A stretch of DNA of 64,000 nucleotides, taken from an uncultured Lachnospiraceae bacterium (GTDB lineage: Bacteria > Bacillota > Clostridia > Lachnospirales > Lachnospiraceae). The position numbers were made by a program, and so were the translations under genes. The stretch is from NCBI GenBank assembly GCA_949740535.1, contig CATJHO010000145.1, forward strand, positions 24,475 through 88,474, written 5' to 3'. Below are positions 7,584 through 16,007 of the stretch, piece by piece. The first letter of the stretch is position 1. Each line of letters opens with the position of its first letter. The notes below the pieces were generated by a model that was given only the letters and a program-made list of their open reading frames with translations, did not search any database and was not told the DNA's origin.

Positions 7584-10500
7584 ATGGGACATGCGGAACA
7601 AATGTTAGGGCTTTATCATAGGATCTGGATTATCAGTGGAATTGCAGGAACTGCGTTTCTTACAATGGCTGTGGGAATGTTTTTCCGGTTCCGGATTTTC
7701 CGGATCTGGAAGAAACGTCACTGGATTTTCCTGCTGGCAGTCGTTGTGCTGGTCTGGCAGGGAAAGACAGGGAGTACGGCAGCTTACGCAAAAGAGAAGG
7801 AACTACAGGAACAAACAGGAGAAAGGGAAACAGGAGAGACAGGAGAAGGGGAAGAAAAAGAACAGCCGGGAGAAAAGAAATCAATGGAACCGGAAGAACA
7901 GAAGCCGGAAAATCAGGAACAGAGAAAAGAACCGGAAGAACAAGGGAGAGAACAAAGGGAAAAACAGGAAGCAGAACAAGAAACGGAGCAGTCCTGGGAC
8001 ACAAAAGTACCTGAGGTCCGCGTCATCTGGAAAAATGAACAGGGAGAAAAATGGAAGGATTTTTACCACACGGGCAGAGAGCTGGTCATGGAGCTGGAGA
8101 TTCGGGAGGAGCACCTTAACAAAGAGCAGACCTGGATTCAGGCAGAGGCCTGTGACGCAGCAGGGAATACCTTGGATATTGAGGAGATTCAAGAGATAAA
8201 CGGAAAAAACTGGGCGCAGTTGATGGTTCTAAGAGAATCCCAGGCGGAGGAACAGTCCAAGGCAGGAGAAGCTCCTTTCTGGGAGCTTCAAGAGGAGGGG
8301 GACAGATACCGCTTCACGCTTTATCTGAAGTCAGAAGCATGTTATCATATTTCTGCCCACATACAGGATACTTCCGGGAATATTCCAAAGGAGGCCGGGG
8401 AAGAGGGCCTTTTGGATCTGGGAAGCTTCTGTCTGGACCGGACAGCTCCGTCAGTTCCGGATGAGACAGGAATCCTCTTAGAGGCAGAACATCAGACCCT
8501 TATGGAGAAGCTTTTGAATAAAATTACTTTTGGTTACTTCTGCCAGCCGGTGCTGAACGTCAAAATCCAGGCCTTTGACAAAATCAGCGGCGTGAAAGGA
8601 ATCACCTATATCTGTGAAGGAATGGGAGGGGATGATGTTTGGGAGCCGTATGAGATAACGGGGACGGCGAAAGCCGGGGAAACGCTTATCTGCAGTGAAA
8701 ATGGCAGCAGGGCCTTCGTGAGCTTCTGCCTTCCTGCCTCTTTTTCGGGAACCATCCGGGCACAGGCATGGGACCAGGCGGGGCACCACATGGAAGAATG
8801 GACAGAGAGTACGGGGATTCTCGTAGAATCAGAGGAAATGCATCAGAGGTCTTCCCGGATCGAATGGTCCCTGCCGGAACATGGAGATAGAAAGGAATAT
8901 TTCTTCCGGGAAGATGTAAATCTGAGTTTTGTGATGGAGGATACCTTTTCCGGGATTCATTCGCTTCGGATTCAGGCAGGAACAGAAGAAGAGGAGCAGG
9001 AGTTTGGAGAGGCAGGACAGGAGCTTTTGACTGTGCGGGAAACGAATGTGGTACTGCCTGCCTCAAAGAATAACCAGAACCAGATTTCGATTTCTGCAGA
9101 GTTTAGGGATTTTGCAGGTTACATTACAAAGCTTACAGAGGCTCCGATCATTCATATCGACACACAGCCGCCCAGGGTAGAGGTGGAATGGCAGAACAAG
9201 GATGTGAGAAATGAAAACTATTTCCGGGAGAATCAGACTGCGCATATCAGGGTGCAGGAGCGGAATTTTCTGCCGGAGAAGACAGAGCTTACGGTTACCG
9301 GAATGGAGCCTGCGGTACTTTCGTGGACCCACCAGGCAGGGGAGGGGTGCAGGGCATCTGCTTCATGGACGGATCGGAACCACGGGGATACCTGTATCTG
9401 GGAAAGTGTTCTGGAGTTTGGGGAGGATGGCAGCTATACCTTTGGATTCTCCTGTGAAGACGCGGCGGGAAACCGGGGAACTTACGGAAAGACGGATGCC
9501 TTTGTCATAGATAAGACACCGCCGGTTCTGGACGTACACTGGGATAATTCTCAGCCTCAAAACGAATGCTATTATGCAAAGAGCCGCAGTGCTGTTGTGG
9601 AGGTGAGGGAGGCAAATCTTGGGCCGGAGGATCTGAAAGTTCATGTGGAGGCTTACCGGGATGGACAGGATAAGGCGCCCCCGTCCATGGGAACTCTGCG
9701 CCAGTGGGAGGAGGGAAGCTGGAGGGCAGGAATTACCTTTGCAGAGGACGGCCGGTTCCGTATGAGAATCCACTGTACGGATTTGGCGGGAAACGAAGCA
9801 GTGTTTTATGAATCGGAGGAATTCGTCATTGACCAGACGCCGCCGGAGGTGGTTTTTGAGAATGTGGCGGACTGTTCTGCCAATCAGGGATCCGTTGCGC
9901 CGATCCTGCATGTGAGAGATGATAATTTCGATCCGGAAAAAACCCACATAAGCTTTGCGGGGAGCAGCAAAACAGGACAGACGCCGGCTTGTGCCAAAAG
10001 CCAGATGGAAAATGGTTTTACCTTATTATGGGGCGATTTTGAGCATCTTCCCCAAAACGATGATCTCTACCGGATTCAGGCTGCTGCAGCGGATCTGGCC
10101 GGAAACACGGTCAAGAAAACCCTGACTTTTTCCGTAAACCGCTTTGGGTCTGTGTATGAACTGGAGGAAGCGACTGCGAAACTGGCAGGTCCCGGAGGGA
10201 GCCGCTATGCCGCTGAGGAGCCGGAGCTTGTGATTACAGAATATAATCCGGATTATCTGGATTATTATCAGATAATCTGCAGCCGGGAGGGAGAGACGGC
10301 AGAGCTTCAGAAGGGAAGAGACTATCAGGTGGAGGAAACGGGGACGGAGGATACCTGGAAAGCCTACCGCTACCGGATCGGAAAAGAGAATTTTCAGAAG
10401 GAGGGGATTTACCGGGTGACTCTCTACTCGGAAGATCGGGCGAAGAATGCTTCCAGCAGCCAGGGGAAGAAGAAAAGTCTGGAGTTTATTGTAGACAAAA

Positions 10501-10919
10501 CCGGGCCGGGCATTGTAATCCATGGAGTAAAAGACCGGGAGCGGATTGCAGGAGACAGTCTGAAGATCCGCGCCGATGTATGGGATACTTTTTTGCTGGA
10601 CCGGGCAGAGATCTATGTAAATGGAAACTGCGTATTATCTGCAGATGCCAGGGTTTTAGAGGAATCAGAAGGGAGTCTGGCCTGCCGGATTTCCGGGTCC
10701 AAAGCATGGCAGACCCTTGTGGTAAAGGCCTGGGATCGGGCGGGGAATATGACAGAGACAGAAACTGTCCGGTTTCTGCTGACGGAGCAGACAGCCTTTT
10801 TGTTTCTTGGGGGTTCTGGAATTGGGAGCATAACTGCCTTTCTTCTGGCAGCAGCTTTCGGACTGTCTGCCCTGATTTGGATACTTAGAAGCAGGTGGAA
10901 AATGGATGAAGGGGAGTAA
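7584..10919 (+). CDS. Large Ig-like repeat membrane protein
   Basis: 1111 residues, family not recognised beyond bacterial Ig-like repeats. Two hydrophobic segments near the N-terminus (about 12-33 and 46-60) are followed by a low-complexity Glu/Gln/Lys/Arg stretch (about 70-140), then repeated beta-rich modules. Several modules begin after an Asp-Thr/Lys-x-Pro-Pro signature (IDTQPPRVEVEW, IDKTPPVLDVHW, IDQTPPEVVF, VDKTGPGIVI) and contain a following N/F-rich turn such as RERNF or REANL, consistent with Ig-like domains about 110 residues apart. A C-terminal transmembrane helix (GIGSITAFLLAAAFGLSALIWIL) ends in a short basic tail; there is no LPXTG motif. AGAGGAG precedes the start. Probably expressed with the kinase 77 bp upstream and possibly its partner; an adhesion or wall-stress role is inference. 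Confidence 0.75.
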   Translation: MGHAEQMLGLYHRIWIISGIAGTAFLTMAVGMFFRFRIFRIWKKRHWIFLLAVVVLVWQGKTGSTAAYAKEKELQEQTGERETGETGEGEEKEQPGEKKSMEPEEQKPENQEQRKEPEEQGREQREKQEAEQETEQSWDTKVPEVRVIWKNEQGEKWKDFYHTGRELVMELEIREEHLNKEQTWIQAEACDAAGNTLDIEEIQEINGKNWAQLMVLRESQAEEQSKAGEAPFWELQEEGDRYRFTLYLKSEACYHISAHIQDTSGNIPKEAGEEGLLDLGSFCLDRTAPSVPDETGILLEAEHQTLMEKLLNKITFGYFCQPVLNVKIQAFDKISGVKGITYICEGMGGDDVWEPYEITGTAKAGETLICSENGSRAFVSFCLPASFSGTIRAQAWDQAGHHMEEWTESTGILVESEEMHQRSSRIEWSLPEHGDRKEYFFREDVNLSFVMEDTFSGIHSLRIQAGTEEEEQEFGEAGQELLTVRETNVVLPASKNNQNQISISAEFRDFAGYITKLTEAPIIHIDTQPPRVEVEWQNKDVRNENYFRENQTAHIRVQERNFLPEKTELTVTGMEPAVLSWTHQAGEGCRASASWTDRNHGDTCIWESVLEFGEDGSYTFGFSCEDAAGNRGTYGKTDAFVIDKTPPVLDVHWDNSQPQNECYYAKSRSAVVEVREANLGPEDLKVHVEAYRDGQDKAPPSMGTLRQWEEGSWRAGITFAEDGRFRMRIHCTDLAGNEAVFYESEEFVIDQTPPEVVFENVADCSANQGSVAPILHVRDDNFDPEKTHISFAGSSKTGQTPACAKSQMENGFTLLWGDFEHLPQNDDLYRIQAAAADLAGNTVKKTLTFSVNRFGSVYELEEATAKLAGPGGSRYAAEEPELVITEYNPDYLDYYQIICSREGETAELQKGRDYQVEETGTEDTWKAYRYRIGKENFQKEGIYRVTLYSEDRAKNASSSQGKKKSLEFIVDKTGPGIVIHGVKDRERIAGDSLKIRADVWDTFLLDRAEIYVNGNCVLSADARVLEESEGSLACRISGSKAWQTLVVKAWDRAGNMTETETVRFLLTEQTAFLFLGGSGIGSITAFLLAAAFGLSALIWILRSRWKMDEGE

Positions 10920-10985
10920 CAGAACAGTCTGCCCGGCCTGCTGCTTTTTGGATGAGTTTTTCTTGGCAAAAGGGACTGCTTGTAC

Positions 10986-11014
10986 TTGTGAAAGGATTGT
11001 CTGCATGGTATGAT
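10986..11014 (+). promoter_or_regulatory. Probable promoter of the MBL-fold lipoprotein gene
   Basis: TTGTGA (10986-10991), 17-bp spacer, TATGAT (11009-11014), about 105 bp before the start codon at 11119. Confidence 0.55.
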
Positions 11015-11046
11015 ACCTTCAGTGGATAAAGTTATGGGAAGATGCT

Positions 11047-11083
11047 CCTCTTTTGGCAGGGGCGTGTAAGCCCCCAAGAGAGG
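11047..11083 (+). other. Leader stem-loop before the MBL-fold lipoprotein gene
   Basis: CCTCTTTTGG (11047-11056) pairs with CCAAGAGAGG (11074-11083) with one G-U, continued above a CA bulge by GGGC/GCCC and a 6-nt loop. It lies in the transcript leader and has no T-run, so it is not a simple terminator. Function unknown. Confidence 0.5.
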
Positions 11084-11118
11084 GGAACTGAGGAAGATGC
11101 AGGGAGAAAGGCCGCAGT

Positions 11119-11955
11119 ATGAGAAAGACTGTCAAATTTGGAACATGGGCTGCTTTGTGCCTTATTGCAGCAGTCCTGTTTTACGGCTGCCAGAAGAAAC
11201 AGCAGCCTCTTAAGGAAGAGCTGAAAATCACTTTTTTCGATGTGGGCAAGGGAGACGCCATTCTTATTGAGACAAAAGATACCCGTATGCTGATTGACAC
11301 CGGATATGACGAGACTGCGTCCGTGATTTTGGATTATCTTGACCGGCAGGGGAGCGGACAATTGGATTATCTGGTGCTGACCCATTTTGATAAGGACCAT
11401 GTGGGCGGTGCAGATAAAGTACTTGAGGCAGTAGATACGGCGTGTATTCTGCAGCCGGACTACGAATCAGACGGCGGCCAGTATCTGGAGTATCAGGAGT
11501 CGCTGGAAGAGGCAGGGCAGAAGCCGGAGCTGGTGACAGAGACCAGAAAGATTTCTTTTGACGGGGTGGAATGTTTGATTTATCCGCCTCAGCAGCAGGA
11601 ATACAAGGAAGAGGATAATGATTTTTCCCTGGTAATCAGCATGACCTATGGAGAACAGAGGTTTTTGTTTGCCGGAGACTGTGAGAAAGAGCGGTTAAAG
11701 GAGCTTCTTGAGCAGACAGAGTTTGAGTTGCAGCACGATCTTTTAAAGGTGCCCCATCATGGAAGAAAGGAGAAGAATTCGGAGGAATTTTTGGAGGCTG
11801 TCTCCCCGGCTGCGGCGGTTATCACCTGCTCCCAGGAGGAGCCCGCAGATGAGAAGATACGCAGGATTCTCAGGCAGACAGGGACCCAGGTGTATACAAC
11901 GGCAGAAGGAACGGTTACCTGCATAAGCGACGGAGAGCAGATGGAGATTTGGTGA
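11119..11955 (+). CDS. ComEC-C-like MBL-fold lipoprotein (putative metallohydrolase)
   Basis: 278 residues. A signal peptide with lipobox LFYGC (Cys24) predicts a lipoprotein on the outer face of the membrane. The rest is a metallo-beta-lactamase fold of the ComEC/Rec2 C-terminal type: ITFFDVGKGDAILIE, the metal motif THFDKDHVGG, FAGDCEKE and VPHHGRKEKNSEEFL. Related single-domain proteins are secreted hydrolases, some acting on nucleic acid or phosphodiester substrates; the substrate here is unknown. No ComEA or ComEC channel gene lies nearby, so a competence role is not supported by context. It has its own promoter and leader hairpin. Confidence 0.85.
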   Translation: MRKTVKFGTWAALCLIAAVLFYGCQKKQQPLKEELKITFFDVGKGDAILIETKDTRMLIDTGYDETASVILDYLDRQGSGQLDYLVLTHFDKDHVGGADKVLEAVDTACILQPDYESDGGQYLEYQESLEEAGQKPELVTETRKISFDGVECLIYPPQQQEYKEEDNDFSLVISMTYGEQRFLFAGDCEKERLKELLEQTEFELQHDLLKVPHHGRKEKNSEEFLEAVSPAAAVITCSQEEPADEKIRRILRQTGTQVYTTAEGTVTCISDGEQMEIW

Positions 11956-11968
11956 AAGAGAATAGCCC

Positions 11969-11997
11969 TTGAAATCCTTGACCGATACGATTAGAAT
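11969..11997 (+). promoter_or_regulatory. Probable promoter of yqeY
   Basis: TTGAAA (11969-11974), 17-bp spacer, TAGAAT (11992-11997), 70 bp before the YqeY start. Confidence 0.65.
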
Positions 11998-12066
11998 AGA
12001 GAGAGCAGTATGAAAGAACAAAGGGAAAGCCTCTGTTCCGTATTCAGAAATCAGGAGGAGTATATT

Positions 12067-12513
12067 ATGAGTAAAATTGATGAAATCCGTGCAGAAATGA
12101 TGAAAGCCATGAAAAACAAAGAAAAGGAGCGCAAGGAGACCTTGTCCATGCTTCTGGCAGCTTTGAAAAATAAGGCCATTGACAAGCGGGCGGATCTGAC
12201 GCCGGAGGAAGAATATGAGGTCATAAAAAAAGAGATCAGGCAGACCAGAGAGACCATGGATCTGGCCCCTGCGGATCGGACGGATATCAAGGAGCAGTGC
12301 AGGGCCCGTCTGGCCGTATTGTCTGAGTTCGCTCCGGAGGAGATGAGCGAAGAAGCCATCCGGGCGGTGATAAAGGAGGTAATATCCGATCTTGGCCTTA
12401 CAGAGCCGTCCGCGAAGGATAAAGGAAAGATTATGAAAGAACTGATGCCGAAGGTAAAGGGAAAGGCAGACGGCGCCCTGGTAAATAAACTGACAGGAGA
12501 GATCCTTGGTTAG
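12067..12513 (+). CDS. yqeY: GatB/YqeY domain protein
   Basis: 148 residues from ATG 12067, preferred to the track start at 12010 because AGGAGGAG precedes it. YqeY proteins carry the helical domain also found at the C-terminus of GatB and are proposed to bind tRNA. Charged helices with the family pattern are visible: EIRAEMMKAMKNKEKERKETLSML, KKEIRQTRETMDL and the C-terminal GKIMKELMPKVKGKADGALVNKL. Length is typical of stand-alone YqeY. The gene overlaps the next one by eight bases, so the two are probably translated together. Confidence 0.9.
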   Translation: MSKIDEIRAEMMKAMKNKEKERKETLSMLLAALKNKAIDKRADLTPEEEYEVIKKEIRQTRETMDLAPADRTDIKEQCRARLAVLSEFAPEEMSEEAIRAVIKEVISDLGLTEPSAKDKGKIMKELMPKVKGKADGALVNKLTGEILG

Positions 12514-13174
12514 GCGGTTACAGGCCTGGCTGTTCCTTGTGCTTTTGACCTTTTTGTGCGGCTGCAGCGCAGGCAGGACCAGCGAGGTGGCGGTGCCGGA
12601 GGAACAAACAGAACAGAGTGAAGAGGCCGTGCCGGAAGAGCCGGAAGCAGTACCGGAGCCCATTGAAGTGGGAACGGAGCCGGGAACAGTTCTGGGAGAA
12701 GAGAAAATTGTGCTGATGCAGGGAGAGGAGGCGCAGACTGTTCCCTATACCCGGATCCAGGGACTTGAGGGCTTTACCATAGCCTACGATCCGGAATATT
12801 TCACCCTGGAGGTTTCCGAGAAGGAGCTTTGTTTCCAAAGTTATGCCTATGGTCCGGAGTCCGAAACGCCGGTGTCTGTGCGCATTACAGAGACGGAGGG
12901 AGCATCCGCACAAGCTCTGGCAGATCAGTATGCAGCTGAGAGCAATCAGGAATGTCTGATGGAAGAGGTTACGGCAGGAGAGGGAGAATATCCGGCTATC
13001 TGGGTCAGCTATTCGGAGGGTATGGATCCGGAAAGCAGGACCTGTGATCTCTATGTAATCCGTTATAATGAAAAGCTTTATGTGGTGCAGATGGACTGCT
13101 TTGTGGAAGGCTATGAAGAGATGGGCGCGGCTCAGGAAAGCCTTCTTTCCACACTGCGCTTTGATGAGGGGTAA
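12506..13174 (+). CDS. Lipoprotein of unknown function
   Basis: 222 residues from TTG 12506, overlapping the yqeY stop, with ACAGGAGAG upstream. The signal peptide ends in FLCGC, so it is a predicted lipoprotein. A Glu/Pro-rich linker (about 25-60) precedes a folded domain (about 70-222) with regular beta-strand spacing, e.g. GFTIAYDPEYFTLE and KLYVVQMDCFVEGYEE, the latter resembling the last strand and helix of small PsbP/DUF-type lipoprotein domains that bind the cell envelope. I do not recognise the family with certainty. It is followed three bases later by an EamA transporter gene. Confidence 0.7.
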   Translation: MVRRLQAWLFLVLLTFLCGCSAGRTSEVAVPEEQTEQSEEAVPEEPEAVPEPIEVGTEPGTVLGEEKIVLMQGEEAQTVPYTRIQGLEGFTIAYDPEYFTLEVSEKELCFQSYAYGPESETPVSVRITETEGASAQALADQYAAESNQECLMEEVTAGEGEYPAIWVSYSEGMDPESRTCDLYVIRYNEKLYVVQMDCFVEGYEEMGAAQESLLSTLRFDEG

Positions 13175-13177
13175 GAG

Positions 13178-14098
13178 ATGCATTCACGACAGATAAGAAA
13201 TTCCTTGATATTGCTGCTGACCGCCGTGATCTGGGGCACAGCCTTTGTGGCCCAGAGTGTGGGGATGGATTATGTGGGACCCTTCACGTTCACCTGTGTG
13301 CGGTCCCTGATTGGCGGCGTCGTTCTGATTCCCTGCATTGCGCTTCTGAACCGCCTGGGCGGACAGCCGCAGGTCCGTGCAGAGAAAGGAAAAGACAAGG
13401 AGAACAAGAAGCTGGTTCTGGGCGGTGTCTGCTGCGGCCTGGCGCTGTGTACGGCAAGCTGTTTTCAGCAGTTCGGTATCCTCTACACTTCTGTGGGGAA
13501 AGCCGGGTTTATAACGGCCTTTTATATTATCATTGTTCCGATCCTGGGGCTCTTTTTCGGTAAAAAGTGCGGACCGCTGGTATGGATCGGGGTAGTGCTG
13601 GCATTAGGGGGGCTTTATTTTCTGTGTATGACGGAAAGCCTTTACCTGGGAAGGGGAGATGCGCTGGTATTTATCTGCGCCTGTCTCTTTTCTGTACATA
13701 TTCTGGTGATTGATTACTTTACCCGGTATGTGGACGGGGTAAAAATGTCCTGTATCCAGTTTTTTGTCTGTGGAATTCTCTCCGGCGCCGCCATGCTGGT
13801 GTTTGAAAAGCCGGAGCTTGGACAGCTTCTGGAAGCCTGGAAGCCGATCCTTTATGCAGGCGTTCTCTCCAGCGGCGCCGGATATACCTTACAGATCGTA
13901 GGCCAGAAGGATATGAATCCCACAGTGGCTTCGCTGATTTTAAGTCTGGAATCCGTCGTATCCGTCCTTGCAGGCCTGTTGCTTTTAAACCAGCGCCTGA
14001 CCAGCCGGGAGCTTGCAGGCTGTGTCCTTATGTTTACTGCCATTATACTGGCTCAGCTGCCGCAGAAGAAAAATACAGGCGGGATATCCCCTGGTTGA
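13178..14098 (+). CDS. EamA/DMT-family permease
   Basis: 306 residues with about ten transmembrane helices in two EamA repeats (about 8-150 and 165-295). The N-terminal repeat begins with the family-typical LLLTAVIWGTAFVAQ and ends near YFLCMTES; the second contains GAGYTLQIVGQKDMNPTVASLILSLESV. Drug/metabolite transporters of this group export amino acids or other metabolites; the substrate cannot be read from sequence. The coding end overlaps the rimO promoter. Confidence 0.88.
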   Translation: MHSRQIRNSLILLLTAVIWGTAFVAQSVGMDYVGPFTFTCVRSLIGGVVLIPCIALLNRLGGQPQVRAEKGKDKENKKLVLGGVCCGLALCTASCFQQFGILYTSVGKAGFITAFYIIIVPILGLFFGKKCGPLVWIGVVLALGGLYFLCMTESLYLGRGDALVFICACLFSVHILVIDYFTRYVDGVKMSCIQFFVCGILSGAAMLVFEKPELGQLLEAWKPILYAGVLSSGAGYTLQIVGQKDMNPTVASLILSLESVVSVLAGLLLLNQRLTSRELAGCVLMFTAIILAQLPQKKNTGGISPG

Positions 14099-14123
14099 AT
14101 TTTCCTGTCCGATCAACTATAAT
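14095..14123 (+). promoter_or_regulatory. Promoter of the rimO-pgsA-cinA-dut-ppx-ppk1 operon
   Basis: TTGAAT (14095-14100), 17-bp spacer, TATAAT (14118-14123), 21 bp before the rimO start. The -35 overlaps the stop codon of the upstream permease gene. Confidence 0.8.
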
Positions 14124-14144
14124 AATTAAAAGGAACAAACGTAC

Positions 14145-15467
14145 ATGAAACTATTATTTATTTCTCTTGGCTGTGATAAAAACCTGGTAGATTCCGAGCA
14201 TATGCTGGGGATTCTGGAAGAGAAGGGCTGCACATTTACGGATGACGAAACAGAAGCAGAGGCCATTGTGATCAATACCTGTTGCTTTATTAACGATGCC
14301 AAGGAAGAAAGCATCCAGACGATACTGGAGATGGCGGAATACCGGAAGGCGGGAAACTGCAGGGCGTTACTTGTCACCGGCTGTCTGGCTCAGCGTTATC
14401 GGGAAGAAATCATAAAAGAGATTCCGGAAGTAGATGCCGTACTGGGAACCACAGCCTTTGATGCCATTGCAGAAATGCTTGCGAACGTCCTGGAAGGGAA
14501 GAAAGAGCTGAAGTTTGAAGATCCGGACCGCCTGGTACAGGGGAGGATGAAGCGTCAGCTGACTACAGGAGGCCACTATGCCCACTTAAAGATTGCAGAG
14601 GGCTGTAATAAGCACTGCACCTACTGCATTATTCCCAGGATCCGTGGAAACTATCGCAGTATTCCCATGGAGCAGCTGATAGAGGAAGCAGAAGTCCTGG
14701 CAGAACAGGGGGTAAAGGAGCTGATTCTGGTTGCCCAGGAGACAACCCTTTACGGTGTGGATCTGTATGGAGAGAAGTGTCTGCCAAAGCTTCTTAGAAG
14801 ACTCTGTAAGATTCATGGAATCCGCTGGATCCGGGTACAATACTGTTACCCGGAGGAAATTACGCAGGAGCTGATTGAGGTCATAAAGTCAGAACCCAAA
14901 ATCTGTCATTATCTGGATCTGCCTATTCAGCATGCATCCGATTCTGTTCTAAAGCGTATGGGCCGGAGGACCACAGGCAGAGATCTGAAGCGGATCATTG
15001 AGATGCTGCGAAAGGAGATTCCTGACATCTGTCTGCGGACTACCCTGATCAGCGGATTTCCGGGAGAGACCGAGGCGGATCATGAGGCATTGATGGATTT
15101 TGTGGATGAACAGGAATTTGACCGTCTGGGGGTATTTCCCTATTCCCAGGAAGAGGATACGCCTGCGGCTCTTATGCCGGATCAGGTGCCTGAGGAAGTC
15201 AAAGAGGAGCGGCGTGCGGCCCTGATGGAGCTGCAGCAGGACATTGTTTTTGACAAAGCCGGGGAGATGACGGGCCGGGAGCTGGAAGTGATGATTGAAG
15301 GCCAGGTGTCCGGGGAAAATGCCTATGTGGGGCGGACCTACCGGGATGCTCCGGATGTGGACGGTTATGTCTTTATTAACACAGAGGAAAATCTGGTGAG
15401 CGGAGATTTTGCAAGGGTACGGATTACAGGCGCCCTGGAATATGATTTGATAGGAGAGCTTTTATGA
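14145..15467 (+). CDS. rimO: Ribosomal protein S12 methylthiotransferase RimO
   Basis: 440 residues. A radical-SAM enzyme that methylthiolates an aspartate of ribosomal protein S12. Domains in order: UPF0004 (about 1-125, with cluster cysteines in LGCDKN, NTCCF and TGCLAQR), radical SAM (about 135-370, with CNKHCTYC = Cys154, Cys158, Cys161), and a C-terminal TRAM domain (about 375-440). The start MKLLFISLGCDKNLVDSE is the RimO form rather than the MiaB form. Its stop overlaps the pgsA start (ATGA), so it is coupled to the lipid gene. Confidence 0.95.
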   Translation: MKLLFISLGCDKNLVDSEHMLGILEEKGCTFTDDETEAEAIVINTCCFINDAKEESIQTILEMAEYRKAGNCRALLVTGCLAQRYREEIIKEIPEVDAVLGTTAFDAIAEMLANVLEGKKELKFEDPDRLVQGRMKRQLTTGGHYAHLKIAEGCNKHCTYCIIPRIRGNYRSIPMEQLIEEAEVLAEQGVKELILVAQETTLYGVDLYGEKCLPKLLRRLCKIHGIRWIRVQYCYPEEITQELIEVIKSEPKICHYLDLPIQHASDSVLKRMGRRTTGRDLKRIIEMLRKEIPDICLRTTLISGFPGETEADHEALMDFVDEQEFDRLGVFPYSQEEDTPAALMPDQVPEEVKEERRAALMELQQDIVFDKAGEMTGRELEVMIEGQVSGENAYVGRTYRDAPDVDGYVFINTEENLVSGDFARVRITGALEYDLIGELL

Positions 15468-16006
15468 ATCTGCCGAATAAACTGACGGTACTGCGGGTGA
15501 TATTGATTCCCTTTTTCGTCCTGTTTCTGCTGACGGATCTGGGAGGAAGCAATGGGAAATACTATGCGCTGGCTGTTTTTATCATTGCCAGTCTTACGGA
15601 TCTTCTGGATGGAAAGATTGCCAGAAAGTACAATCTGGTGACGAATTTTGGAAAGTTTATGGATCCTCTGGCGGATAAGCTTCTGGTGTGTTCTGCCATG
15701 ATCTGTCTGGTGGAGCTTGGGCGTCTGCCTGCCTGGATTGTGATTATCATCATTGCCAGGGAATTTATTATCAGCGGTTTCCGTCTGGTAGCCTCAGACA
15801 ACGGGGTGGTCATTGCGGCAGGCTGGTGGGGAAAGTTCAAAACCACGTTTCAGATGCTTATGATTATTCTGCTGATTCTGGATCTGGGCGGAGTGTTTGG
15901 AACCATAGAAGCAGCGGTAACCTGCACGGCGCTGCTGCTTACAATTATTTCCCTTGTAGATTATTTGGTGAAAAATAAAGGCGTGCTGCTGGAAGGAGAC
16001 ATCTGA
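15464..16006 (+). CDS. pgsA: CDP-diacylglycerol-glycerol-3-phosphate 3-phosphatidyltransferase
   Basis: 180 residues, a membrane enzyme making phosphatidylglycerophosphate, the precursor of phosphatidylglycerol and cardiolipin. The CDP-alcohol phosphatidyltransferase signature is present as DLLDGKIARKYNLVTNFGKFMDPLADK, with the expected conserved aspartates. Four to five hydrophobic helices. It overlaps rimO by four bases and is followed one base later by cinA, matching the common rimO-pgsA-cinA order of Firmicutes. Confidence 0.95.
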   Translation: MNLPNKLTVLRVILIPFFVLFLLTDLGGSNGKYYALAVFIIASLTDLLDGKIARKYNLVTNFGKFMDPLADKLLVCSAMICLVELGRLPAWIVIIIIAREFIISGFRLVASDNGVVIAAGWWGKFKTTFQMLMIILLILDLGGVFGTIEAAVTCTALLLTIISLVDYLVKNKGVLLEGDI

Positions 16007-16007
16007 T

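Noticed and set aside
7800-8010. Glu/Gln/Lys-rich stretch as a separate gene or repeat array
   Set aside because: It is an in-frame low-complexity linker of the Ig-like protein; the other-frame ORFs there are compositional artefacts.
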